A stretch of DNA of 64,000 nucleotides from Leptasterias polaris. Its lineage: Eukaryota > Echinodermata > Asteroidea > Forcipulatida > Asteriidae. Positions within the stretch are counted from its first letter, which is position 1; each line of letters begins with the position of its first letter. Below the pieces are notes generated by a model. That model saw only the letters and a program-made list of their open reading frames with translations, did not search any database and was not told where the DNA came from. The DNA lies in assembly GCA_037783415.1 (NCBI GenBank), contig JAZGTN010000025.1:4898001-4962000 (forward strand). The letters are read 5' to 3'. Made by a program: the position numbers and the translations under genes. Of this stretch, positions 14,001-26,400 are shown piece after piece.

Positions 14001-17000
14001 CGATTTCAACAAAAATCCATTAATTTTAACACCCGGCTCATTCAATTTTGTTTGAAAATAAATTCTCCGTTGAATCGGCATTCAACGGTCAAATTCAATC
14101 TCACCAGTTTTGCATTCACTGGTCAAGATCATTCAATTTCATTAGGCCGCGCCGCAAGACTCACTCAATTTCGGAAAAGCCAGCAGCAAGAGCTGGTCAA
14201 CCATTGAATGTCATCAAGTGTAAAAATTAATAGGTGACAGAAATTCAACTCTAGAATGGTCAAAGTGTAGTCTTGAAGCCTATAAAAGAAATACAATTAC
14301 TGAAACGAGAATGAATGAGAAAAACGAAGTCATGTGTGCACGAAACGAAATATGATGCATAATAATAATAGCTAAAAATAAACCCTAGTTTGAGTAGATT
14401 ATGGAAAATAGGTGAATTTGAATGCCTGTCAATGAAATTGAATAAATTTTTGCTGAATTTGGCCGGCAAAAACGTGTTATTATCTTGTATTTTTTCCTAT
14501 AGTGCTGTGTCAGTGAAGAAATTTAATAACACTTCAAATTAACTAATTAAATAGATTGTTGGGTTCTGGTGACTCGTTTCATAATGCACGATTTTTTTTG
14601 ATATAATTAATATCAGGAATTAATTGGCTGCATTTTAAACCCGGGTGAACCATTTCCTGTTTGCCTAAAAATTAGTTGTTGAGCCCCTTTTCGAAACCGC
14701 GGCTTTGGCTTGGGCTCCGGCATAAGCCCCGTCCGTATGTTCCAAACACCGCACCGAAAGCGCACGTTTTCAAAATAACTGACGAAGCCTGAGCTGGAGC
14801 TCAAGCAAAAGCCGTGCTTTTGAAAAGGGCCTGAGTTGCAGCGATGGCTCATTTCGTCTGTGATTCTGTGCTACGGTGTCCCGAAAACGCCATGAATGAA
14901 TGTCATTTTCCACGGGGTAGGCCTGCTATCTTTTATCAATCCATAAAATTTACATATAATTATTAAAACCTGCACTGCGAAATAGTTACCATGCTTGACA
15001 TAACCTGTCGTAGTTTCTGTCTTCAATATTGCAATAACGAATATTGAATCTCTTTCTATCAAAAAGGATAAGACTTGTTTACCCTCCGACCTCGATTTGG
15101 TTACATTCATTTCAATAAGCCATTTGCGAGTTAGAATAATGTCTAATACAGACATTACTCACAAATGGCTTTTTGAAGAAACACACAAGATGGCCGACCA
15201 TTACAAAACAAAAAAATAACCGCAATGCACAGAGAAATATTACTTTACGTTGGCAGAGTTACTGGATCTTGCCTAAAAAGCTGCCCTTGTACAAAAACCA
15301 ATTATATGTCAATTAGGGCCTGGTAATCCATTTTAGGCCAGTCCACTCAACAAATCGCAAGAGGCTCCATGCAAAATGAAATACATTATAAAATATGACA
15401 ATCAAACTTATAAGGAAATTACTAATGAAATTGGTTTATGATAATATCCAGTGGAATCAGAGTGTTGTAAAAACACCGGTTCAAGAGATTGCCAACTAAG
15501 TAATGAAGGCTCCCCAACCATTCATAAAGAATCACATACATGTTGGGGTATACTTCTCCTTAGGATTCCCAGCTTTCAATTGAAAATCAAGGGAAAATCA
15601 GAACAAACTAAAATATTCCCCGTAGAAAAATGTCTCTACCAATATAAAATTTGGATTATGGCGTCATGGATATTTGGGCATTTTAACAAATTTTGCACTT
15701 ACTAGAAGGGTATCAAAATACGATGGCATTTCCTACCATTCTAACGTGAGGGGACTACGCTAGAGACTTGTGATATTAAATTTGTAGCCTTGGATAATGA
15801 ATCTATCTATTAGAAAATAGAACCACTCTTTATAGAACTATGGCTTCGGGGTATAGTTTTATTTGTGGAAAACTAATTAGTTTGGGGAAGTAAAACTCAC
15901 TTTTCAGACAACCATTGACGTACTCCACCCTTTAATTAGAACTAGGAATTAAAAACGAGACAGAGACAACTTGGGCATTTATCATCCAAGAGCCTACGTG
16001 CCATAATTCCAATTCCAATATATAAAAAAAAAATCGATTTCGAGAATGTTTTTCTAAGCTGTCAACTGGAATTGAAGGAAACTCATTCCAATGATACTGG
16101 CGGGCTATGCCGCAGTGTTGACACGCATAACTTGACTTTTAACCAGTGGACTGCAGTTGAAGAGACAACCTTTTTTCTCTCTAGAACATGGTTGCCCAGG
16201 GCAGTCTAAAACCTAAATAAGAAATGAATAATTATGTCACATTAGCGGAGGTTGCCAGCTTAGGACACGAGGTTGCCTAGGTCCCAGTCCTCTGTCTGTC
16301 TCGTCTGCCCCGCATATTTGCCCACTATGTCTGCTTGCCGTTTCAAAGGTTTCCGTCGTCCAAGTGCCTACAAAACACGTGACATGCATAAGGGAAGGGT
16401 CAGGCACAGACACTCTACAAACTTAAAGGTCAGAATTGACCCGTACTCGGGTCAAAATGGGTCAAAGTGACGCAGAATCCGAGTTAAAATCCCGCTTTTT
16501 AAGCATGTGACCCGGAAGGAGGTCAGGCCCCCTGGCACCCAGAATCTAGTCAGGTATGATTCCGGGGTTTTTTTTAAGAGTGAAAGGTCATATAAATGTG
16601 GAGAGAAAAACCAAAGAATAGGGATATCAACTGTGTGCACAGTAGATTTGCCTACCATGTTGAGCATGTTTGTATCGCAATTGCCTGCCAGCCATTTATG
16701 CCTGCCAACATCACCATTGCACCGACGCATGAAAGTCCATAATTATATAACATGATATGGCCAATTTCTATTGCTCTTAACATGTTATCATTGTGCTGTG
16801 AAGGAGTAACCCATAATTACAGTTTGCTTAAAATAATAATGTCAAAGTACACTGGGCCTATACCCATCTAAATTAAAGGGCATCTGTAGCCAACATCCAG
16901 AAAATGAAAACGCACTGTTGCACCAATCAAAAGCTTTTTTTCTTGGTTTTTTTCTTACAATCTAATTGAAGTTATTTACTCTTTAGATAGCCTGTAAATT

Positions 17001-18059
17001 AGCCCCTTTTTATGTTTTGAAAACAAATCTCTTCATTTCGGGAGGCTCTTTTTTTCTTTTGCTGTTTTTTGATGTGAGGATACACTATACAGAAAATGAA
17101 AATGTTTGATAAACAAATTAATTAGTTATCAACTAATTAGTGAGTTCGTGCTGTCAGCTACGGTAGGGGGGTCATTGCGCAGGGTTCGATGTCTTTCTTT
17201 GAGACAAAAAGACGCCATTTTAATCTGATGTTGCTGCCTGGTTTCCGTTTTGTATTTAACGTGAAAGTACAGCAAATCAGAAAGACATCCACGAGTGGTT
17301 TGAGCCCACGGAAAGTCATTGTAAATTATATAATTATTAGGTTTTTTAGGTATTTTATTTGAGAATTGTGACTGGTGGTCATTTTAGGCTTCCATGTTTG
17401 GGTTGATTACAGTTTATGCTAACAGTGCTGGACGCTCCGGCCACCTGTTGTAAATTGGTCCATAAACCTTCAATATTATTGTTGTCTAGTTAAATAACTG
17501 TAAAGTAGTAGGCTACGCAATGATAGTCTGGACATTGTATTTACAATTCGGTTGATCTTGTAGACGGTAACATGTTGTAGCCCTACGTATCGTACCTAAT
17601 TCAAAGAAAACCTCACAGAAAAATTACAATTGTTTCATTCCGAGAGTTTTCCCGATATTTGCCATTTGAAGCAGCATTAGCATTATTGTCACATAAACCG
17701 GAGATGTATGTACATGTACATCTCGTTTTACTCGCATGTCATAAAGGTAGAAGTTACAGGCGCACATATAGAGCGCCCGCTAGTGTCAAATGACCACACG
17801 AGGTCTAGTAAGCCCAATCTGTTTTGTTCTTTCATTGACACATCACTGGAGGCAAAAACGATTCACGCCTACTCCACTTCCCGTGCATTCTGATTGATTG
17901 TAACACAAGTCCCTCATTCCCATGTACAAACCCCCGATGAATTTGTTTTTGTGTAAATGAGTAGGCTTAGGCTAAATTCATTTGTTTGTCAAACAACATC
18001 TTCACATTATTTCCTGTTCCCCGTTTCTCATTAACGCCGCCGAATACACCATTTTTAAC
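11080..18059. other. Intergenic, mostly unassigned
   Basis: Near 11,133-11,160 it matches the nested MITE of 34,057. A pyrimidine-rich stretch spans 13,300-13,860. Repeated CATTCAA words lie at 14,040-14,210. A GGTCAGAATT-type repeat at 16,425-16,560 resembles 3,010-3,180. No gene was recognised. Confidence 0.4.
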
Positions 18060-18290
18060 TCTGGTTGAGAAACCAAGGATTCTCAAAGAAAAAAAAGGGT
18101 TAATCACTGCACTAGCCAAGAACCCCATGGAGAGAAGACAAGGAAGGAAATTTCAGTTTTAGATGTGGGAGGAAAACAATCAAGTGGGGACTGAAAACCA
18201 AACCCACATAGTGCCCCCTGCAGGATTCGGACGGGAGTTCTTAAGGTGGAAGGCGAGGAAAGATACCATATACGCCAACTCGACCTAACG
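18060..18290 (-). mobile_element. Third SINE-like family copy
   Basis: AACCAAGGATTCTCAAAG, AAGAACCCCATGGAGAG, TTTTAGATGTGGGAGGAAAA, GGGGACTGAAAACCAAACCC and the eroded tRNA-like end. It shows the left half that the copy at 30,577 lacks. Confidence 0.7.
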
Positions 18291-18299
18291 AAAATCAAA

Positions 18300-21200
18300 T
18301 TTATAGCAACTTATTCATTAACTAAATGTTCACTCACACACAAATATTATACAACATATATCCCCGAGCTAGGTTATCATAGAAATGCTTCTCGTAAACA
18401 CGTCAATGCGGAATTTGTTTACAAAAGATTTCAAAGTCTTCTTTATTTCCAAAACTTACATAACAGTGATTTAACATAATTATTGTTTGATTCATAATAT
18501 TAATACAATAAAATCACAACAGCTGAACAAAAATAGTCAATTGAAAATGGGAGCCATAAGTTGAGTTTTGTTTATCTGTCCTTTTTTCTTTCTTTCTCGA
18601 AACATTGCGTACAAGAAAGAGCTCTACGCATTATATGAAGGTTCACCTTAGATCAAAAACTTCCTACCCACAGAATAACCTAATCGTTCACGAAGCTCAC
18701 CAAACAGTTTTGCTTCAAATTTACCGTCAGAAAACACGAGAATAAAAGAAACTTTTCAAACATCCAAATATTTATGCATCATTGTTCTTAAAAGGGAATT
18801 ATTTTCAAACAATCGTCTTAAGGTCGGTTGAAATATCATGTAATTTCTTTTAAAATGTCAACACATTATAAAATGTCTCACTATTATTTATTGAGTTATA
18901 CCCATTTAAGCTACTCAAACAAATATTTAATTCTTATTCCTAGATAAAGCATTCCCTTCATCCAACACTACTATGATACTATTACACAGTGTAGCCTCAA
19001 GTAGAAAATAACAATAGTATATATATATTTTATTACTATTATATTTTTCAAACAAATGCAATCGGACTCCATGTTATACACGTACGTTTTAGGCACTTGT
19101 GTCAAATTTGTTGTTTTAATATTTATTTTACAGAAATCTACCCTCTGTATTGTTATATTATGTATAAACAACATTATTGTTATAATTGTACCTCGAATAG
19201 TACGCTAATCATTACATATCCAGTTTTCTTAGAAAATATACCAAATATTTGGCGGCTTAAAAAATATTTTTTGATTATAAATTATACGAACAAGTTAAAT
19301 ACTGCCTTTAATCATAATAGCATAATTTAAATAAAAACACATTTTTGTCATAACAGTTATTATGATTGATTATACAATTTAAAGCAAAAAATTAGCAATA
19401 AAAATGTGAATTTCTTTATAAAAACCACAACCATTTATTGCGCCATCCTTTTTCATTTGAAAATGTAAACAAAATCGAGAAAATTGCTTAAAAATATAAA
19501 AAATTCAAAATTTAAACAGAGACATACAAATGACGCACTAGTTGTTTCATATAGAAGTCTGACACCATGGCAACAACGTAACATCCCTATAAGGTCATGC
19601 ATTACGTCACAGGTACCAGACTTTCACAAAATAAAAAGACAAGATGATCTTAGAATAAAATATTTAAAGATAAGATCTTGACTTCATTTGGGTTTTTTGT
19701 CAAGGTACAATTTACAAATAGTAACATACTATATAAGCAGGGTGTAAACTGAAATAGAAAGCTTTGTAATCGAGACAAACGTGAGTCAAATGCAACAACA
19801 TAGAATATTAGGAAAAGAGAAACAGACAAAAGAAACTCAAAAATTCAAAACCATACATGAAGCATTATAATTGCAACTTGTTATGATTTATGAACGATCA
19901 ACAAACATGTTAAACTGGCAACGAACGTAAGAATTTTATATCAAGGCCAGCTCTCAAAAAGGTAACAAAGTTTCAACTACATCTGCAAAACATCATTAAG
20001 GTTTTAAGAAGCCTTTTCTTGAGTACTCTTTAAGTTTAGCACACATCTTTCATAGAAAATATGTTTTGCGCAAATTATCCATGACACGGACACAAAACTG
20101 TGCAAAACAGTTCTCTGTCTTAAATATTGATATTTCTTAATTTCAGTAGCACAGCAAATTCTTGCAGGAAAAAATAATAATAATAAAAAACACAAACAAA
20201 AAACTTTTTTCAGGAAGAATATAGGCCCACAGTTTGCTTTAAAAAGAGATCCTTTAACGTGTAGATGCTAATTCAAATGCACAATTAAATAAATATTTAA
20301 CAGAGTGACAATAGAAAAAAACATTCTGAACATTATTTCTGACAAAAGGTAGGAAATAGCATGTGCATCTTCCTAAAATTTGTTTTCTTTTAATTAATTG
20401 CTTGAAATTATAGGCTCTTTAGCTCATAGTTTGCGGTAGTTGTTGTGGGGTAAAATTTTAGATAATGTCACGATGGAGGAAGAGAAAACAATTAATTGAA
20501 TTGTCAAGATTTGTAATTTTTTCAGTTTATCTGATATAAATGCTGGCCTTTAATTTGCAAGTTATGATGAACGCTTATCGTTCAGCAAAATCATATAAAT
20601 ATAATAAACATACAATAGTATACTTTTGTTTAAAGTACTTACATATTTTAATTCTCTATGGCATTATCGGTAATAACAATTTCCATTTAAAGTAACATTA
20701 TGTTAATTTTCAATGTCTACTTAAATAATCAGTCTACCAGACGTCACTTACTGATTAGCATAATGCAAATTAGCCCCGACCACTCAAAATCACTCATGAG
20801 CATATAGCCTCATGGCGACAAGAAAGACGGTCTGTGATTGGTCAGCTTTAGTTTAAAAATCAGGCTTAACAATCAAAGCTATAAATTGCAAGACAAATTA
20901 CATTCGAAAGAAGTGTTAAGGCCAAAAGTGACAAAATTCATAAACAAATTATGAAATTCAACTTTTAGGTGCATAAACAGTACTTAACAACATTTTTGGG
21001 GGTAACTATTGTCAATAAAGCACACACATATGTCTTTACATATTATGTTGAAAATAATACAGGTTTCCAGACTTCAAATACACAAACCAATAAAATAATT
21101 CCATACTTTGCCACACATACTTGAAAGGCACCCGTCTTTTGCAACCAAGAACCTTGTGATTAACCATTAAACACAAATCATGCAGGATATTGTTGTTGTT

Positions 21201-23257
21201 CAACAAGGGGGTTGGTAGAGCGCCAGCATGTTAAATCGGAGGTCGCAAGGTTCGCTCTAGTAAATTCTTTGTTGTTGTTTTTAAAAAAATATAAAGTAAG
21301 AAAAAATGCCAAAAGAAACAAACAAACAAGAATATTTCGGAAATGATACAGGAAAATGACGGTAAGCAAATTCAAACACTGACATGATTTTAAGCACAAC
21401 ACAAAAAACCTGAAGACTTCGACAGACGAAGAGTTGTATGAAATAGTTTAAACTGCTATAAATGTAAGTAACCATTATTGTATAGGGTCTACAACCAAAA
21501 GAACATTTCCATTACATAATATACGTAAGTAAAAATGTTCTTTAATTAAAATGAATTCACTTTCAAGTCTTAACCAAAAGTGTACAAAAAGAAAATTTTC
21601 CCATAAGGTTTAAAAAGAAAAGCAAAAATAGAATCTACAAATAAATCTAAATTTCAACTTGATATGAAGCACACACAGAAACTAGAACAGCTATTGCAAA
21701 TTTTGGTAAAGTCGGTCAACTAATAAAATGTTTGTTAAACCTACGTGACTATTTGCAAGTACTTAATTTATGATTTTAGAGCCTACTTAATACCTATGCT
21801 TTGCAAGATATTTCAAAAATTGTTAGTACTTTTTTTTATTTCACAGAGCGTGGGAAAGCACCGAGTATACAGTGCTTCAAACACATTGGTGTATGGGTAA
21901 CAAAAACACAAATTATATTCTTTATCTCCGATGCAAAATTAACTAACGTCTATGTTCTTAGTCAAAACGCTAGAGGAGAACCAAAATACACAATATTGCA
22001 AATGTGTATTGTTTCTCACAACCTTTGGCAGTTTCTAACTTCACATTCCATTTGCATAGGACATAGATAAGAGTAGACACATTAATAAAAATCAATGAAA
22101 TACTCTACTAACAATATGCGGTCAAAATAGTTCCTACTTGGGACTTATTCCCAATTGATAACTTTGGTTTCCATTTGGGATACAAGATCCACACTTGCAC
22201 AGTTTGGTAAACAAAATCCTCAATAAGCCTTATCATGACACCAAAAAAGGAAATTAATACAAATCGACAATTTCTAAATTAACTCTTATATATAGCCTCA
22301 TAAAATTATTCAATTTTTTACAATAATTATATTGCAAGGTATTCCTTTTAGTATAAAATTTATGTTAGTTTCACTTTTATTTATAGCACAAGTACTTCAC
22401 GATTGGATAGTTAATCCTTTATTAGATACAAAATAGTACACCCTTTGACATTTTAGTTCTAAAAAGTGGGCACATCGGACAAAACAACAGTTTTTCTACT
22501 GGCAGTTTGTTTTTTTCCAATTTTTAGTTCTGTCAAATGGACTGTGATTGCTTCAATTAGCAAAAGCTGCATCAGGCAAGATTTCCCTTTTGGTTTGAAA
22601 AGAGGACGGTGAAATAATCAAATCAACATAAAAAATATATTGGCTGAACTGGTTTATAGAGTACTATAATTATTTATCCTTCACTTGCGCAAGGATGAGC
22701 TGAGTTTAAACGATACAAACTTTATGAAAAGTGGCCTTTCAGTTGGCGAGAAAATGTTTATCTAGTAAAAATTAGTACTAAAATGTTGACACCTCGGCCC
22801 AATTACGTAGAACTGCTTATGAACAAAAAGTAGCTAAGCACAACCAAAATATGCTTACCAGAATAAGGTTACCACCCAAAATAGCATGCCACTTTGTACA
22901 ATATGTGACTGGTATCCTGCTTATTTTTGCTAAGCAGACAATGTTTAAGCAGCTCTATGAAATCATACCCTGATGTGGAGTGGAGTTGCTAAGTCGGTCT
23001 TTCTCCTGACCTAGATTATTAACCCTCCATTAGCGAAAAAACTCCCTCCTGGCTTGCAAAATGGAACAGTCCACCTCATTGGTAGACCCAGTGGTGTCTT
23101 GAAGGGGTACGTCTGCTGATGGTTCACTGGATTCGTGGCCGCTGCATCCCTTGAAAATAAACTCGGGCTCCTCAGTAAAGGATTCTTGCCCCCCCCCCCC
23201 CTTTGCAAAACCTATTTCCTTAATTCGTATCCGCCTAGTTTATCTTTGATGGATTGG
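18300..23257 (-). other. AT-rich, repeat-poor region downstream of the MYO1D stop
   Basis: Almost 5 kb with no recognisable gene. Only a short SINE near 21,205 and a MITE fragment near 22,835-22,980 were seen. Minus-strand AATAAA words occur, for example near 22,378 and 22,419. This could be 3' UTR or plain intergenic DNA; the sequence does not decide. Confidence 0.4.
21205..21280 (+). mobile_element. Second SINE family copy, short
   Basis: GTTGGTAGAGCGCCAGCATG, TTAAATCGGAGGTCG, GTTCGCTCTAGTAAATTC. Both ends are eroded. Confidence 0.65.
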
Positions 23258-23417
23258 TTATGCCTCCATTGGCCATAAAAGCACTAAATTCTGACCTTCT
23301 TTCTTGAAGAGGGGTCGATCAGCCGATACTTTCTGGACACTGACCGTCTTTTGGTGTTTTCCGAGCTGGCAGTGGATGGTTGGCATGACGATGATACGCA
23401 ACTCTCGCTTCTTGGCC
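23258..23417 (-). CDS. MYO1D: MYO1D exon 20 (residues 954-1006, stop)
   Basis: Encodes [20 protein letters not shown], then [15 protein letters not shown], and ends VLLWPMEA followed by TAA. It aligns with the TH1 end, where vertebrate Myo1D has CSLHGKKCTVSVE. Acceptor GTAAAG. Confidence 0.9.
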
Positions 23418-26400
23418 CTTTACAAAAAGAGAAATTTAAACACAGAGAAAATAGTTAAAATAATTCTGTGTCCATTTCATTTATTTGTAGCTTAATACTG
23501 TAGTGATATGCTTCTAAAATCAACAATGATGTGAACCCACCACCTACAAATCCTCAAGCCTGGTTCTCAAGCTGAGCTTTCCTGGTTCAAGTCTCGACTA
23601 AAGGTATCACCACATATATTAATTTTATTTGTTTACCCTTTTAACCTCTGCATTGTAAGCAATGTATACTTTCGCCCAAATCCACCAGCTACTTGTACGT
23701 GATTCGAACCCAAAACCCCCTTTATTCTATATTACACTAATGAATGCACTAAGTCAGCTTACAATTTAATATCATGAGATAAATGCATCTAGATATTTCA
23801 CAGTCTTGTGCACAGTTTCTGTTGAATTGCTTAATGAGGTTTGTGAACTAATTCGGGAAATTGGGAAGGTAGTGCATTCTGCTCTACCAGCCAGGCTCCT
23901 AGTGGAAGACACCCATGCCTACATCCTTACGGACCAAGAAGGGGGTTACCGGTACTCTGTTTCAGCCCTAGGAGTAGGTGGCAATGTGCCCCTAGTGACA
24001 GTTGATTTGGGTCGACAGCCCAAATCAGTTAAGTGTAGCCATCACCTTGAAGTGGCAGTCCAGCCTAGTGATGTTGTGAATGTTACAGAGAGCAAGGTTT
24101 AAATAGCTTTGTACTTACTCCTTCCATTGCCTACATAGCACACCGATCAACTCTGCTACTCTGTTCTCTCCCCTGGTATTGGTCAGTCCAACTACCATGT
24201 CATTGTCACCAGACAGGTGCAAGATTGCCAATTGGTCAGAGCCAGGCGTTATGCTAATTCCAGTCACCTGTAGTTGGACATGATTGGTCGAGAAAAACAA
24301 GTGCTTAAGATGAACCAATAATTGATTTAAAAATAATAAATAGCCACCGAAGAACAAGACTGACTTGCCAAATCTGTAGTCTAAATTATTTTCATTGCCG
24401 AAAGTGGTTTTTACCAAAGGTTTAGAATTAACAATAAGAAACCATATAAGGAAGCATACCACAAGTAAATTAAGTCCAATAAGACGTTTATACATTAATT
24501 GCTCCTCTCCATCTCAGAGTACATACAACCCTAATGTGTTGTAAAAGCTTGCGAGGCAATTATTACTTGTTAGACAATATATTCTTGCATCTCGTAGGCG
24601 CACATACTCCCTAGAGAGACAAGTGATTTGGAATGAAATGGTCGTTCCATCTAATTTTCCACATTTTGTTTTTACCTCTGATAAATGCGTGCCAATCCTC
24701 ATTGGTTTGAAGCCTTTCTTAGGGTCTAGCTTGTAGACAAACTTGTCAGTAACCAACAGAGCTCGTTCTGCACACTTATTGTGCTTGTTGATCTGGAGGG
24801 AAAAACAGTCACCATATTTTTTTACAAAATTCAGCAGGCGGACATCTTGATTTCAAATCTGTGTCAATGTTGCCAAAAAAATACAGATGTTTTTACTAGT
24901 CTGGCACTACCAAAGTTTGAATACATGAAAAGGTGATTTGTCAGAGATCATAAGGGAACTAGACCATAATTTTAGCTAATGATTCAAATTAATTATTAAA
25001 CCTCCAATTCCCAGTAGACCATGATGAATTCATCTCATTTTGATGTAGCAGCCATTTTGCTTTTCATGTACACTTGTCCATGTGCATCACAATGAGGTTA
25101 GTGTTTTAGGCAGTCTGGCACCCTCTAAGTTTGCATATGGTGGTTTGTGACTAGCAGTCAAGGGTCCAGTTTGCCTTCTCTAAACATACCTTTACTACAG
25201 AAGACGAGAACAAGATACTTTGAAAATGATCTTTGTTCTTGAGTTGGCCACACATTGCAACAAAGGGTGCGGTTTGGTTGTTCTCGGACATCTGTTATGG
25301 AACAAAAAATTCAAACAAATTCTCAAAAATGCCTTTAAAGTGACTGTCTCGTCCAATCTTTTTCCAATGGTATATGTCTGCAGAGATTAATGTAGCTGTT
25401 TTTTGTCATAATGGTAAGGGAGCATCTCAAAAGTCAAAACAGTAAGAATGATCTAAATGCATCTTTCAAGTGTCCAAGTGTGCTTACTTGGACCGGTCTG
25501 AACGTTCCATTTCAACGTTCAAAATGCTAAGGGGACAATTCCTTCACCTCGGATTGTTACCGTTTTTAAGCACATCGCGGTCCAGCAGAATGTTCTGATG
25601 GTCCACTGGATTGCAAATGTATGCCCAAAAGATTTGCACACGGAACGTGCCTGACTTTTGAGACCCTCCCTAAGACCAACTACATGTACAGTTTCCTGAT
25701 GATGACTAGAGCAGGCTAGTCCAAATCGTCACGCGTACCACGAAGTGACCTATCTTGTTCACAGCCCCCAAAACCGTGTTTGGAGAAAATCACGATTGAA
25801 GTTGCACTATTTTTCAAACTGCTGCTTCAGGGTATACTTAAAAAGTTTGTTTCATTTTTTTAAGACAAAAATAAAGCTGAATACTTTATTTTAATTAGTA
25901 ATACAATCCTAAACACATACGTCACTTCGTGAAAATGAAAGCGAGTATTGCCCGCGCGTTGTGTACAAACACATTGCATATTGAGACCTATCGCGATAGG
26001 TCACTTCGTGAAAATGCGAAATGTCACACACGCGCGCTGAACTGTGTGTGTAACGCTTTGTATATCATTGGTGAAGTGGCGCGACGAGATAGGTCACTTC
26101 GTGGAAATACAAAACGGCAAATCTAGTGACACGTCGTTTTTACTAATTAGTGTAATTACGAAACTATTAAGTATTAGGTATTCAAACTTGCTGAAAATGT
26201 TAACAGTAAGGAGTATATTAATAATTTGTATAAAACCCGATTTGCAAAAATTTATTATTTTTGACAGATAGGTCACTTCGTGGTACGCGTGACGAAATGT
26301 TGATACCACCGTTGAACTCACTCCTTGCTCCGTGGCAGTGAAGTTAATAAATAGAAGTCCCCTCAGTGAAAGAAGTCCAAAAATGTAGTCCCAGCCGCTT

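Noticed and set aside
23806..24102. 98-codon plus-strand frame as a gene
   Set aside because: It covers a SINE body also found at 40,600-40,800.
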